34,683 nt of DNA, from assembly GCA_002862465.1 (NCBI GenBank), contig PKDD01000110.1:1-34683 (forward strand). The letters run 5' to 3'. Positions 25,386-34,368 of the stretch are shown here, piece by piece. Every line of letters starts with the position of its first letter. The first letter of the stretch is position 1. The translations under genes were made by a program, and so were the position numbers. The stretch is from Haliea sp. (GTDB taxonomy: Bacteria; Pseudomonadota; Gammaproteobacteria; Pseudomonadales; Halieaceae). Below the pieces are notes generated by a model. It saw nothing but the letters and a program-made list of their open reading frames with translations, made no database searches and was not told where the DNA came from.

Positions 25386-26388
25386 ACGAACAAGCGCGCA
25401 ATTTGTCCTGCCTCTTGTCTGCGCGACACTCCTATTCGCAGTATTTAGCGAGGCCGATACAGACACCTGGTATCAGGTCGAACTGATAGTTTTTAGTCAC
25501 CCTGCAGGGGTCGCGGCTGAGCAATGGGACGCGACACCAGACCTTGCTTACCCTAGTGAGGCACGCATCCTAGCGGATGAATTTAGCCTACCATTAGTGA
25601 CGACTCTGTCCGAAGAATCTGCACCGACAGCCCCGACGCAACCAACAGCCTTCACCATGCTCCCCTCTAACCAGCATGCGCTGCGCGGCAAGGCCGCTGC
25701 AATACAACGCAGTCGTCGATATCAGATACTCTTTCACGAGGCTTGGAACCAACAGGTGACCAACCAGGCCAGCGCATTACCCATTATCCTCGATCGCTCG
25801 GGAGATGGCGGCGCATGGCCAGAATTGCAAGGCACAATCAAGTTGTACGTAGCGCGCTACCTTTATCTAGAAACAAACCTTTGGATCAACACACATGGCG
25901 AGTATCTGCGCGGCTCTTGGCGCATGCCAGCGCCTCCACTGGGCCCCTCTTCCCACATTGTTAAAGAGCCAGACTTGACGCTAGTGTCGGCGCAGCCTCT
26001 ACAGTTAGCGTTGGATCCAGAGTTAGAGTTGGTATCGGAGCAAGACCTGGAACTGGAGTTGGCATCGGGGCAATACCCGGAACTCGTATCGGAGCCAAAA
26101 CTGGAGTTAGTATCCGAGACGTTCCAATATAAGAAGATCACCGCAGAATCTTCAGTCGATGTTGAGTCTCAACTGGCCTCAGCCCGCATTATAAGCAGCG
26201 AAGACATAGAAACACTTGAGCCAATTTACCCCTTCCGCCACGCCATTTTGCTGCAGCAGAAACGCCGCATGCGCAGTGGAGAAGTGCACTACATCGATCA
26301 TCCTATGCTCGGCATTATCGTGACAATAACGCCTATACCTATGCCTGATCAGACACTGCAAACTTCAGGGGAAGCCACATCACGATAG
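25378..26388 (+). CDS. csiV: CsiV-family periplasmic protein with internal repeat
   Basis: CsiV is known from Vibrio as a periplasmic peptidoglycan-binding activator of the LpoA/PBP1A wall-synthesis pathway. Seen here: a signal peptide (about 1-26, hydrophobic LPLVCATLLFAVF), the mature start DTWYQVELIVFSHP, a middle block LRGKAAAIQRSRRYQILFHEAW and YLYLETNLWI, and a C-terminal HAILLQQKRRMRSGEVHYIDHP with GIIVTITPI. These blocks and the place directly after mfd identify the family. Residues about 197-247 are an acidic, degenerate repeat inserted between the two conserved halves, which helps make the protein long (336 residues). The start overlaps the mfd stop (ATGCCTAA), implying coupled translation. 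Function in this organism is inferred. Confidence 0.8.
   Translation: MPKRTSAQFVLPLVCATLLFAVFSEADTDTWYQVELIVFSHPAGVAAEQWDATPDLAYPSEARILADEFSLPLVTTLSEESAPTAPTQPTAFTMLPSNQHALRGKAAAIQRSRRYQILFHEAWNQQVTNQASALPIILDRSGDGGAWPELQGTIKLYVARYLYLETNLWINTHGEYLRGSWRMPAPPLGPSSHIVKEPDLTLVSAQPLQLALDPELELVSEQDLELELASGQYPELVSEPKLELVSETFQYKKITAESSVDVESQLASARIISSEDIETLEPIYPFRHAILLQQKRRMRSGEVHYIDHPMLGIIVTITPIPMPDQTLQTSGEATSR
25966..26118 (+). repeat. Degenerate Glu/Leu-rich repeat within csiV
   Basis: Units such as DLTLVSAQ, PELELVSEQ, DLELELASGQ, PELVSEP and KLELVSE recur with a spacing of 8-10 codons (24-30 bases). The DNA repeats too: variants of GAGTTGGTATCGGAGC appear several times, with silent and missense differences. 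This points to tandem duplication followed by drift, rather than simple compositional bias. Confidence 0.75.
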
Positions 26389-26411
26389 CCAGATACACCG
26401 GATACGGAACC

Positions 26412-27152
26412 TTAGCGGCTTCGCAATAGTTGACGCAGTAATTGCCTCACAACTGCAGCCTCGCGGACCAGGGTATCTTGCATCATTGTCAAGGTAAGGG
26501 GCAAAGTACCAAGACCTGCGGCAGGATTCACAACCATGCACACCGAGGCATATGGCAACTCGAGTTCGCAGGCCAGAGCAGCTTCGGGCATGCCTGTCAT
26601 GCCAACCACATCACATCCATCGCGCGCCATACGCTGCACCTCCGCCGAGGTTTCGAGACGTGGGCCCTGAGTAGCACCATAGACGCCTGAAGCTTGATGC
26701 GGAATATTAGCCGCATCCGCGGCGGCCAGCAGTTCCATGCGCAACCCCTGATTATAGGGCTCAGTGAAGTCGACATGCATCAACCTGCCATCTTGTCCCT
26801 CGTCGAACGTATGCTCTCGTCCCCAGGTGTAATCAACAATCTGATGCGGAATAACTAATCGTCCCGGTTGCATCGATTCTGTGATGCCGCCGACCGCGTT
26901 TATGGCAACGACACCACAAGCCCCCATGGAATTCAACGCCCATAGATTGGCGCGGTAGTTAATTCGGTGGGGAGGAATCGCACTAGGACTCCCATGACGC
27001 TGCAAGAACAGTAGCGAGTGTTCTCCAAGCCGCCCCTCCTGAATCGGCCTAGAGGGCTCGCCGAAAGGTGTTTTGATACCGTGTTCATTAACGATCTCTA
27101 AACCCTCTAGGTCATCGACTCCGGTGCCTCCGATAATAGCAAGTGGACTCAC
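26412..27152 (-). CDS. mtnP: S-methyl-5'-thioinosine/thioadenosine phosphorylase (PNP family)
   Basis: Cytoplasmic nucleoside phosphorylase that cleaves a methylthio-nucleoside from polyamine synthesis into base and methylthioribose-1-phosphate. Seen: AIIGGTGVDDLEG at the N-terminus, FLQRHG, PHRINYRANLWAL, INAVGGI, VDYTWGREHTF, YGATQGPRLET and VVGMTGMPEAALACEL, then VVNPAAG. The last two blocks resemble the Pseudomonas methylthioinosine phosphorylase more than classical MTAP, so inosine specificity is likely but not certain. GTG at 27152 puts the start just before the conserved block (246 residues). An open frame continues 39 residues upstream to a GTG at 27269, without family resemblance. 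It converges on csiV with a 23-base gap. Confidence 0.88.
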   Translation of the reverse strand: MSPLAIIGGTGVDDLEGLEIVNEHGIKTPFGEPSRPIQEGRLGEHSLLFLQRHGSPSAIPPHRINYRANLWALNSMGACGVVAINAVGGITESMQPGRLVIPHQIVDYTWGREHTFDEGQDGRLMHVDFTEPYNQGLRMELLAAADAANIPHQASGVYGATQGPRLETSAEVQRMARDGCDVVGMTGMPEAALACELELPYASVCMVVNPAAGLGTLPLTLTMMQDTLVREAAVVRQLLRQLLRSR

Positions 27153-27367
27153 GCTCGGTGCACATGGCTTAAGTCGCAGACACACGCAGGAGTCGGCGAC
27201 GAGGCGCCATTCCCTAGGCTCTGGTAAAAATTGAGCAGCATAACAGTATCCCTCGCTCGGTAGGCTCACCTTTAACAGAAGCGATCGCGTCTCACTTACG
27301 CTTATCGCGCTGCATACGTAGAAAGTATAAGGCTGCCAAGCCAGTAATATAAGCGTCTAAGCCGCTA

Positions 27368-27397
27368 TTGTCATTCCTCGTTAATACTGTATATAAT
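27368..27397 (+). promoter_or_regulatory. lexA promoter
   Basis: TTGTCA (27368-27373) and a perfect TATAAT (27392-27397) are separated by 18 bases. The -10 lies inside the first SOS box, so LexA binding would block RNA polymerase directly. The predicted leader is about 30 bases. Confidence 0.65.
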
Positions 27398-27402
27398 CAC
27401 AG
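27387..27402 (+). promoter_or_regulatory. SOS box 1 (LexA operator)
   Basis: CTGTATATAATCACAG matches the gammaproteobacterial operator CTGT-N8-ACAG exactly. It overlaps the lexA -10 box and lies about 32-47 bases before the lexA ATG. Autoregulation of lexA is expected. Confidence 0.9.
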
Positions 27403-27405
27403 CAC

Positions 27406-27421
27406 CTGTATAAATACACAT
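27406..27421 (+). promoter_or_regulatory. SOS box 2 (LexA operator)
   Basis: CTGTATAAATACACAT matches CTGT-N8-ACAG except for the last base. It starts 19 bases after the first box, so the two would lie on nearly the same face of the helix. Paired operators before lexA are also known in E. coli. Confidence 0.75.
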
Positions 27422-27433
27422 AGAGTGTTTGAC

Positions 27434-28036
27434 ATGGATAAACTTACGCAACGACAACAGCAGGTGCTGGATATTGTGCGCCACCATATCGACAGCACAG
27501 GCTATCCTCCCACTAGGGCCGATATTGCGCGTACGCTTGGCTTTAAGTCGGCCAACGCAGCTGAGGAACATCTCAAAGCTCTGGCGCGCAAAGGCGCAAT
27601 TGAAATGATCGCAGGTGCTTCACGCGGTATCCGGCTGCCTGAAAACGCTGGCATCCCAATCGTCGGTCGAGTTGCTGCTGGGCACCCCATAATGGCTCAG
27701 GAGCATGTAGAGGACTACTGTTCTCTGCCGTCAGACTTTTTCAAACCTCATGCAGATTTTTTCCTAACTGTCCAAGGGGACAGCATGGTCGATATAGGAA
27801 TTTTAGACGGAGATCTGCTTGCGGTACACAGCACTGCCGATGCAAAAAACGGCGACATTGTTGTAGCACGCATAGATGATGAAGTAACGGTAAAACGCCT
27901 CCAGTTCACTAACAAAAAATATTTGCTGCAATTGCTGCCAGAAAATCCTGATTATCGACCCATAAATGTAGATATGCGAGAGCAAGCCTTCAGTATTGAA
28001 GGCCTTAGCGTAGGCGTATTGCGCCGGGGAAACTAG
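27434..28036 (+). CDS. lexA: LexA SOS repressor
   Basis: LexA represses DNA-damage genes and cleaves itself when RecA filaments form. With the start at 27434 it has 200 residues: [15 protein letters not shown] and a winged helix-turn-helix (about 1-65, [25 protein letters not shown]), then the autoprotease domain with cleavage site Ala82-Gly83 (RVAAGHPI), nucleophile Ser117 (QGDSM) and general base Lys154 (TVKR). The ATG at 27434 matches the family start. The open frame upstream covers the operators and is not coding. The gene is preceded by two SOS boxes and ends 3 bases from a convergent small gene. No sulA-like gene follows. Confidence 0.98.
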   Translation: MDKLTQRQQQVLDIVRHHIDSTGYPPTRADIARTLGFKSANAAEEHLKALARKGAIEMIAGASRGIRLPENAGIPIVGRVAAGHPIMAQEHVEDYCSLPSDFFKPHADFFLTVQGDSMVDIGILDGDLLAVHSTADAKNGDIVVARIDDEVTVKRLQFTNKKYLLQLLPENPDYRPINVDMREQAFSIEGLSVGVLRRGN

Positions 28037-28039
28037 CGC

Positions 28040-28288
28040 TTAGTGCAGTATTCGCGGTGAGTCTTGGGCGGCCTCCGGTTCGTCGTTGCCGGATTCAGAG
28101 ATAGACGCAGCAGCTTGAATACCCGCCTGAATCATCACTCTCGCAACCTCAAGCGCATTGTCCATCATGTAGGCGCGAGCTTCGTCCGAAAATTGGATTG
28201 TTAACAGCGGCTCCGACTCATCATCAGCTCGCTGTACAACGATTTCCCCATCTCCACGATCCACTATTTCAAGCAATGATGCTGGCAT
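28040..28288 (-). CDS. Small acidic protein of unknown function
   Basis: An 82-residue protein starting MPASLLEIVDRGDGEIVVQR, with LLTIQFSDEARAYM and a helix ALEVARVMIQAGIQAAASI, ending in an acidic tail. There is no signal peptide or membrane helix. ATG at 28288 has GAGG 8 bases upstream, and the gene fills the gap between lexA and topA almost exactly, which supports real coding. From memory a similar small gene lies between lexA and topA in Pseudomonas; this needs a search. I do not assign a function. Confidence 0.75.
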   Translation of the reverse strand: MPASLLEIVDRGDGEIVVQRADDESEPLLTIQFSDEARAYMMDNALEVARVMIQAGIQAAASISESGNDEPEAAQDSPRILH

Positions 28289-28387
28289 TCAACAAACCTC
28301 AATCAGTTAGCGTTTGTAGGCAGTCTAACAGTAGCAGAGCAGAACTGCCTGTAAAATTTCTGTCTTGTTAAGTCCTATTAGACTTAC

Positions 28388-31051
28388 TCAAGTCTTTGTT
28401 GATGCACGTTTTGAACGGGTCGGCGCCGCTTCTTCAAGCCACTTACCATTCTGATATAACGCCTTCCAACCGGTTGGTTTACCCCCAATCTCTGTCATCA
28501 CATACTGCTCTTTGGATTTCCGGCTGAACCGCACCTGAGCCGGGTTGCCCTCTTTATCTGCGGTTGGCGCAGTGAAGAGAAAAGTGTATTTAGGGTCTAT
28601 TTCAGACTGATGTGCGAGCAATTCAGTCACCAAAGGTGCCCGCGTTTCCCGGTTTCGAGGAAACTGACTGGCAGCCAAAAATAGTCCTGCCGCGCCATCA
28701 CGCAAAATGTAGTGGTCTTCCACTTTTTGACACTCCAACTCTGGCATCGGGACTGGATCCATCTTGGGTGGCGCTGCCTCCCCATTTCGCAACAGTTTCC
28801 GAGTATTCTTGCAGCTTTCATTCGTACATCCAAAATACTTTCCAAAGCGGCCGTTCTTAAGCTGCATTTGCGAACCACACTTGTCGCAATCCAGAGTCGG
28901 CCCTTCGTAGCCTTTTATTTTAAACTTACCTTTCTCAACCTCGAACCCTGGACAATCAGGGTTATTGCCGCATACGTGCAATTTACGACCTTCGTCAATA
29001 AGATAGCTATCCATTGCCGAATTACACAACACGCATCGGTGCTTGGCGCGCAGCAGTCTAGACTCTGCCTCGTCATCAGCATCCTCCATGATTGCCTCGT
29101 CACCTGAGGTCAGATTTAGCGTGGTCTTGCAACGCTCCTTTGGTGGCAGCGCATAACCAGAGCAGCCGAGAAACACGCCTGTGCTCGCAGTACGCACCTG
29201 CATTGGACGACCGCAGGTGCTGCAAGCGATATCCGTCATGGTCGGCTCATTCAGTTGCATACCAACAGGCTCGTCCTCCCCAGCCTTTTCCAGTAAATCG
29301 CTAAATTCAGCGTAGAAACTGTCTAACAGCTCGTGCCATTCCAACTTGCCCTGAGCAACGTCGTCAAGCCTCTCTTCCATAGAGGCAGTAAATCCATAAT
29401 CGAGCAAGTCGGTGAAACTGGCCTGCAGACGCTGGGTAACAATATCGCCCATCTTTTCTGCATAGAATCGCTTGTTGTCTAGTCTTACGTAACCTCGGTC
29501 CTGAATAGTGGAAATAATGGATGCGTAAGTTGACGGCCGCCCAATACCGCGCTTTTCCATTTCACGAACAAGACTTGCCTCACCATAACGCGAAGACGGC
29601 TTAGTAAAGTGCTGGGCTGGGTCGAGTTTGAGCAGTTTCAAAGTCTGCCCCTCTGCGAGATCAGGCAGCACTGCATCATCCGTTTTGCGGCTTGCAGGCA
29701 CCAATACGCGAGTATAACCGTCAAATCGGACGATACGACCCTTGACATTCATCTCATAATTACCGGCGCTGCAGGTAACCAACGTTGACGTATACTCGGC
29801 GTCGCACATTTGTCCCGCGACAAATTGACGCCAAATCAATTCATAGAGTCGCTCAGCATCTCTTTCCATACCCTTTAGTGACGCCTGCAGTATATTTACA
29901 TCGGATGGGCGTATCGCCTCATGAGCCTCCTGTGCTCCATCTTTGGACGAGAAAACTTTTGCCACCTCAGGAAGGTAACGCGGTTCAAAGTTCGCACTTA
30001 TATAGGAGCGACACGCCCCCACAGCTTCAGCACTTAAGTTCGTCGAGTCTGTCCGCATATAGGTAATATAACCCGCCTCATAGAGTCTCTGTGCCATCGT
30101 CATCGTCTTCTTCACACTAAAACCGAGACGCGTGCTGGCAGATTGTTGCAGTGTAGAGGTAATAAACGGCGCTGGGGCTTTGGAGCGAGTAGCCTTGTCC
30201 TCTCGTTTGCTTACGATATACGGCAGTGCCTTCAACTCAGCACAGGCCGCTTTTGCTGTAACTTCGTCTCCGGGCCTGAAATCCTCAGCATTGTGCTTAC
30301 GCACCTGAAAGCGCACTTCTTCGCCTTTAGCACCCTCCAGATCGGCATGAATCTCCCAATATTCCTCTGGCACAAAGGCACGTATTTCGCGCTCACGTTC
30401 CACGATCAATCGGGCGGCCACGGACTGTACTCGACCGGCAGATAAGCCTCGGGCAACCTTTGACCACAGCAGTGGCGACACCATAAAGCCCACGACTCTG
30501 TCCAGAAACCGGCGCGCCTGCTGAGCATTGACGCGATCCATATCAAGAATCGCTGGTCGCTCGAAGGCTTCGGTCACTGCCTTCTTAGTGATTTCATTGA
30601 ATACCACACGCTGGTATCTGGCGGGATCTCCACCTATCGCTTCCTTCAAATGCCATGCGATAGCCTCCCCTTCGCGATCGAGGTCAGTCGCGAGATAGAT
30701 AACATCAGAATTAGCGGCGAGCTTTGTCAGCTCATTGACGACTTTTTCCTTGCCAGGAAGTATCTGATAACTTGCAGCCCAGTGATGATCAGGGTCGATC
30801 CCCATGCGCCGAACAAGCTGCTGCTTTGCATTCTTTTTCTTAAAGGCCGCTTTTTGCTTCGGGGCCATTTTACGCGTGCGAGCTGCCTGTGCAGCCCTTG
30901 CTTTGGGATCGGTCTGATTAATATTGTTACCAGAAGTCGGCAAATCCCGAATATGTCCGACGCTTGATTTCACGATGAAGTCAGGCCCCAGGTACTTATT
31001 AATGGTCTTAGCCTTCGCCGGTGACTCTACGATAACAAGTGATTTAGCCAT
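28388..31051 (-). CDS. topA: DNA topoisomerase I
   Basis: Type IA topoisomerase that relaxes negative supercoils. With ATG at 31051 it has 887 residues. The TOPRIM domain has Glu9 ([12 protein letters not shown]) and the metal triad DLDREGE (123-128). The catalytic tyrosine is Tyr331 in ITYMRTDST. The C-terminal part has Cys4-type zinc fingers ([30 protein letters not shown] with FGCTNESC) and a basic tail RSKRASTKT. The start matches E. coli TopA numbering at Glu9 and has AGGAG 3 bases upstream; an in-frame extension to 31114 runs into the promoter and is not coding. Confidence 0.97.
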   Translation of the reverse strand: MAKSLVIVESPAKAKTINKYLGPDFIVKSSVGHIRDLPTSGNNINQTDPKARAAQAARTRKMAPKQKAAFKKKNAKQQLVRRMGIDPDHHWAASYQILPGKEKVVNELTKLAANSDVIYLATDLDREGEAIAWHLKEAIGGDPARYQRVVFNEITKKAVTEAFERPAILDMDRVNAQQARRFLDRVVGFMVSPLLWSKVARGLSAGRVQSVAARLIVEREREIRAFVPEEYWEIHADLEGAKGEEVRFQVRKHNAEDFRPGDEVTAKAACAELKALPYIVSKREDKATRSKAPAPFITSTLQQSASTRLGFSVKKTMTMAQRLYEAGYITYMRTDSTNLSAEAVGACRSYISANFEPRYLPEVAKVFSSKDGAQEAHEAIRPSDVNILQASLKGMERDAERLYELIWRQFVAGQMCDAEYTSTLVTCSAGNYEMNVKGRIVRFDGYTRVLVPASRKTDDAVLPDLAEGQTLKLLKLDPAQHFTKPSSRYGEASLVREMEKRGIGRPSTYASIISTIQDRGYVRLDNKRFYAEKMGDIVTQRLQASFTDLLDYGFTASMEERLDDVAQGKLEWHELLDSFYAEFSDLLEKAGEDEPVGMQLNEPTMTDIACSTCGRPMQVRTASTGVFLGCSGYALPPKERCKTTLNLTSGDEAIMEDADDEAESRLLRAKHRCVLCNSAMDSYLIDEGRKLHVCGNNPDCPGFEVEKGKFKIKGYEGPTLDCDKCGSQMQLKNGRFGKYFGCTNESCKNTRKLLRNGEAAPPKMDPVPMPELECQKVEDHYILRDGAAGLFLAASQFPRNRETRAPLVTELLAHQSEIDPKYTFLFTAPTADKEGNPAQVRFSRKSKEQYVMTEIGGKPTGWKALYQNGKWLEEAAPTRSKRASTKT

Positions 31052-31113
31052 AAACTCCTTTCGTAACAAAAAAAATACGCTGACACCAAGTGAGATGGCG
31101 CGAAAAGCCAGCA

Positions 31114-31142
31114 TATATAATTCTCTATGTCGCTCGGGTCAA
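31114..31142 (-). promoter_or_regulatory. topA promoter
   Basis: On the minus strand TTGACC (31142-31137) and TATATA (31119-31114) are separated by 17 bases, in the gap between the unknown membrane gene and topA. The -35 matches at 5 of 6 positions and the -10 at 4 of 6. The predicted leader to the topA ATG is about 56 bases. Confidence 0.55.
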
Positions 31143-31158
31143 GCGAAAAGATCAACTC

Positions 31159-31617
31159 TCAACATATTAGGTCCTCACACCACCCCTCCAGAACCTGCCT
31201 TATTTGCTCCACAGCCTCTTCACCTGATGATTCTGTCCAGTAAATACCACAGCTGAATTGGTCAACGCTCGCTACGCTTATTTCCTCCGCAAGAGCCGGC
31301 AGCTGCGCGGGCACCGGCAAGCTGCGTCCCAAGCTGCGCCAGCCCTCCGCAGCATGTATCCAGGTGCCTGAGTCTATCGGCCTAGCGCGTTTGTTTGGAA
31401 GTCGCCGCCCATAATAAATAACATGCGCACCGGAGACAGGGTTCGATAATGGCGTTCCACCGACATCCGGCAGAGCGCGAAATTCCACGAACATCCCATG
31501 CACAGCTGCGTACTCACGCATGCGCGCAACTTTACGCTGCCTTTTGGATGGGACAAAATGGCCCAGTGGCGCCAACGCGATGGCAATAACAAAAATAATC
31601 AGGAGATATGTCAGCAT
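31159..31617 (-). CDS. Membrane-anchored protein of unknown function
   Basis: A 152-residue protein with one N-terminal membrane helix (MLTYLLIIFVIAIALAPLGHF), then a basic stretch (PSKRQRKVARMREYA) and a soluble domain with GMFVEFRAL, VIYYGRRLP and GCEDLI-like end. By the positive-inside rule the soluble part would be cytoplasmic. ATG at 31617 starts right at the helix; an 11-residue in-frame extension upstream is less likely. It lies upstream of topA on the same strand and is divergent from the stress-protein gene. No family is recognised. Confidence 0.7.
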   Translation of the reverse strand: MLTYLLIIFVIAIALAPLGHFVPSKRQRKVARMREYAAVHGMFVEFRALPDVGGTPLSNPVSGAHVIYYGRRLPNKRARPIDSGTWIHAAEGWRSLGRSLPVPAQLPALAEEISVASVDQFSCGIYWTESSGEEAVEQIRQVLEGWCEDLIC

Positions 31618-31666
31618 TCGTTCATCCGGTTTACGCCCACCCGCGCTCAATGTTTACTAAAATAGA

Positions 31667-31704
31667 CCGTATACGGGGTCGTTCAGCCCCTATTATGCTA
31701 TAAA
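31667..31704 (+). promoter_or_regulatory. Candidate extended -10 promoter and palindrome before the stress-protein gene
   Basis: TG at 31696-31697 followed by one base and TATAAA (31699-31704) looks like an extended -10 element, which can work without a good -35. A perfect 10-base palindrome CCGTATACGG (31667-31676) lies immediately upstream of where a -35 would be. This arrangement fits an operator, but the binding factor is unknown. Confidence 0.35.
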
Positions 31705-31734
31705 TGTGGTTCGTTTTTCACTCTGGAGCCAATT

Positions 31735-32175
31735 ATGGCCGAATACAAAAATATTTTGGTGGCTACCGATTTAGGCGAAGACACGACGTCCATATTACGA
31801 CAAGGCATCGCCATTGCTGGCTCAGGCGACGTAAAGCTGCATTTGATTCACGTTATCGAGCCCCTCAGCTTTGCATATGGCGGTGATATCCCTATGGATT
31901 TCTCTGGGATACAAGAAGAGATCCATCAACAGGCTTCGCAGCAAATGCTGCGAGTCTCTGAAGCCTACAATATTGATGCGCAGCGGCAGTATATTGTACT
32001 GGGCAAACCGGAAGTCGAAATACACGTCAAGGCGGCAGAACTCGGCGCAGACTTGATCGTCGTGGGCAGCCACGGGCGTCATGGGCTTGCGTTGCTAATG
32101 GGCTCAACCGCGAACGGTGTATTGCACGGCGCAACCTGCGATGTCCTCGCCGTGCGAGTAGGTCAGGATACATAA
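31735..32175 (+). CDS. Universal stress protein (UspA family)
   Basis: A 146-residue cytoplasmic protein with the UspA fold: ILVATDLGE at the N-terminus, LHLIHVIEP, and the ATP-binding region GADLIVVGSHGRHG then LALLMGSTANGVLHGATCDVLAVR, matching the G-x2-G-x9-G-S/T pattern. It may bind ATP; the family's roles are in stress endurance and vary. ATG at 31735 has GGAG 6 bases upstream. It converges on the glutaredoxin-like gene with a 17-base gap. Confidence 0.93.
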   Translation: MAEYKNILVATDLGEDTTSILRQGIAIAGSGDVKLHLIHVIEPLSFAYGGDIPMDFSGIQEEIHQQASQQMLRVSEAYNIDAQRQYIVLGKPEVEIHVKAAELGADLIVVGSHGRHGLALLMGSTANGVLHGATCDVLAVRVGQDT

Positions 32176-32192
32176 AATCGAGATTGCGCAGA

Positions 32193-32432
32193 TCAGGACA
32201 GCAAAAACACTCGCAGTTGAACCGACGAAAAGGGCCAGCTCAACTCTCTGTCATCTGGGTGTTGCAACACCGGTATATGAACACCGTAGCGCTCAAACAG
32301 CGCGTCTGAATCACTGACATCCACCTGCTCGACAGCAAATGCGCCAGCCATCGACTGCTGCGCCAAAACCATATCATGTGCAAGCTCGCAAAGATGACAT
32401 GCGCTTGTTCCATAGAGTCTGAATATCTTCAA
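32193..32432 (-). CDS. Glutaredoxin-like protein (DUF836 type)
   Basis: A 79-residue protein with a thioredoxin-fold start IFRLYGTSACHLCELA, containing the redox motif Cys12-His-Leu-Cys15, then VEQVDVSDSDALFERYGVHIPVL with the cis-proline (HIPVL) expected in glutaredoxins. It ends with the SWPFSSVQLRVFL helix. The small DUF836 family is thought to do thiol-disulfide exchange in the cytoplasm, with substrates unknown. ATG at 32432 is the only sensible start. Confidence 0.85.
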   Translation of the reverse strand: MKIFRLYGTSACHLCELAHDMVLAQQSMAGAFAVEQVDVSDSDALFERYGVHIPVLQHPDDRELSWPFSSVQLRVFLLS

Positions 32433-32636
32433 CAGTGTGTCTCCAGCTTAGCACCCTTCGGTCCCGTTAGCCGCGCGTCAAAACAACCTTAGCAACAGGA
32501 AGTGCCGTTAAAACTTGAACTATCACGGTGGCAGCCTGTAAGATTCATCAACATGAAGGCATTAGAGATTATATAACGTACTCTTGCGTCAGCAAAGAAC
32601 TAGCCAGATTCAAGGTTAAACCCACGGAGCAATACA

Positions 32637-33542
32637 GTGGCACTTTTTTCCCAACCCACCGCTAGAGCACTGGCAATCCTTGATCTGCTAATGGCCAACC
32701 CACACCAGGCATTTGGGCTTACCGAAATGACTCGGCGGCTGAATTTGAATAAAGCCACCTGTCACGCCATTCTTACCACAATGGCAAATTACGGCTTTTT
32801 AGTGCAGCACCCCAAGACTAAGGCCTACCGGCTCGGGCCATCAATTATCGCCGCGGGAAATGCTGCATTTTCCCAGTTTCCCGTCTTGGAATATGCTAGA
32901 CCTGAGCTCGAGGCACTGCAAAACGATGTCGGCATCGGCTTTGCCGTCACCGGGCGCTCTAAGTTACATCAGGTATTACTCGCCCTTTACGGTCACGCCA
33001 CACCGCTGATTGATTCGTTTCAGCTCGGATTGCGCTTACCCAATACTGCGCCCGTGGCCGCGTGTTTTACTGCGTTTTCCGACGCAAAGTATCTGGAGGC
33101 CTGGCTGACCCGGGCGCATGATTCTCGCGGAGATTACAACGAAAAACTAGATCAAAAGCTACGAGTATCACTGATCGCTATCCGCGCCCGCGGCTATGAA
33201 GTTACGTTGAAGACCGATGCAGAGACACAGTTGCGTGATGAGCTAGGACGCATTCACAATTCTTGGAGTCTCACTGAGTTGGAGGAAGCCGCAAATAAAT
33301 ATCAGTACGACCTTTGTGATGAACACTACCACTTAGACAGAGTAGACCCTAAGGCACGCTATGAAGTCAGCACGGTCACGGTGCCCGTTTTTGTCTACAA
33401 AGGCGTACCTGTTATGTGTTTTGTGGCGGGCTCTTTTGACAGACCTATCACTGGCGCCCAAATCGAAGAGATTGCAGCGCGCATGAAAGAATCTGCTGAC
33501 CGGGTCACCTCTCTGGCTAGCGGCCGGGAAACCGTGGGCTAA
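32637..33542 (+). CDS. IclR-family transcriptional regulator
   Basis: A 301-residue regulator. Residues about 5-65 form a winged helix-turn-helix (RALAILDLLMANPHQAFGLTEMTRRLNLNKATCHAILTTM is the recognisable IclR pattern), with YRLGPSIIAAG as linker. Residues about 85-300 are an effector-binding GAF-like domain. The start is GTG, with GGAG 7 bases upstream. No catabolic operon lies beside it, so its target and ligand are unknown. TTGAAC with TAAGAT 18 bases on (about 32516-32545) is a weak promoter candidate. Confidence 0.9.
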   Translation: MALFSQPTARALAILDLLMANPHQAFGLTEMTRRLNLNKATCHAILTTMANYGFLVQHPKTKAYRLGPSIIAAGNAAFSQFPVLEYARPELEALQNDVGIGFAVTGRSKLHQVLLALYGHATPLIDSFQLGLRLPNTAPVAACFTAFSDAKYLEAWLTRAHDSRGDYNEKLDQKLRVSLIAIRARGYEVTLKTDAETQLRDELGRIHNSWSLTELEEAANKYQYDLCDEHYHLDRVDPKARYEVSTVTVPVFVYKGVPVMCFVAGSFDRPITGAQIEEIAARMKESADRVTSLASGRETVG

Positions 33543-33591
33543 GCCCTAGAAACGCCATTATCCCTTCATTTTTTTAACGTTTTGGTCCTCT

Positions 33592-34368
33592 ATGCCTGAC
33601 CAATCACTCTATGCTGACAAAAAAGCTTTCTTTGATGGGGTGCTAACAATCTATGGGCGCAAGCCTGTGCTGGAAACGCTGCAGGATAAATCTTTGACCT
33701 GCCACACGTTACATCTGGCAGAAAGCAACCGCGAATCAGGCATGATTGCGAACATACGACAGTCTGCGCAGAATATTGGCGTCCCGATTAAACTTCACAG
33801 TAGGGAAGCGTTGGCGCGTATTTCGAAAAATGGCAAGCAAGATCAAGGTGTCGCCCTCGACGTCCTATGCCCCTCATTCCAACAGTTAACAGCTTACCTC
33901 AACGAGCCCACTGCGGGACCACGGCGACTGTTGGCGCTGGATAGTATCAATAACCCGCAAAATCTAGGCATGATCATTCGCTCTGCTGCAGCTGGCGAGA
34001 TAGATGGTATTATCCTGCCAGAAAAAGGTACCGCGGCCCTTGGCCCCCTGGTCATCAAGGCCAGTGCCGGGACACTTTATCGTGCACCACTGCTGCACTC
34101 GCCTCCTTTACCCGAGGCACTCAGACTTTGTCAGGACAGAGGTGCGCAGGTATGCGTCCTAGAGGCTGATGCGTCCCTGTCACTGTTCAGTCATCGTGCC
34201 GGACAATTTAGCGTCTATGTACTGGGTAATGAAACGGATGGGATAAGCGCTCAAGTGAAAGCATTGGCAGATGCAACGCTGTCCATTCCAATGCGCAACG
34301 GGGTGGAGTCTCTCAATGTGGCGGTAACTGCTAGCCTGATTGCCTTCGGACCTTACTTGGAAAGGTAA
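33592..34368 (+). CDS. SpoU/TrmH-family RNA 2'-O-methyltransferase
   Basis: A 258-residue SAM-dependent methyltransferase of the knotted SPOUT class. The N-terminus has a SpoU substrate-binding domain (IYGRKPVLETLQD to about 95). The three catalytic motifs are present: DSINNPQNLGMIIRSA (motif 1, with the Asn and Arg), VLGNETDGIS (motif 2) and IPMRNGVESLNVAVTASL (motif 3). The overall plan resembles RlmB, but the target nucleotide (rRNA or tRNA) cannot be read from the sequence. It follows the IclR gene after 49 bases on the same strand and its end overlaps the next gene by 16 bases, tail to tail. Confidence 0.92.
   Translation: MPDQSLYADKKAFFDGVLTIYGRKPVLETLQDKSLTCHTLHLAESNRESGMIANIRQSAQNIGVPIKLHSREALARISKNGKQDQGVALDVLCPSFQQLTAYLNEPTAGPRRLLALDSINNPQNLGMIIRSAAAGEIDGIILPEKGTAALGPLVIKASAGTLYRAPLLHSPPLPEALRLCQDRGAQVCVLEADASLSLFSHRAGQFSVYVLGNETDGISAQVKALADATLSIPMRNGVESLNVAVTASLIAFGPYLER

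Noticed and set aside
28330-28352. AGGCAGT/ACTGCCT inverted repeat upstream of the 82-residue gene
   Set aside because: The arms are 20 bases apart and no U-run follows. It may be chance within a 99-base gap.
28369-28386. Hairpin TAAGTC/GACTTA right after topA as a terminator
   Set aside because: The 6-bp stem is AT-rich and the nearest U-run is about 12 bases further, so it would be weak. Not listed as a feature.
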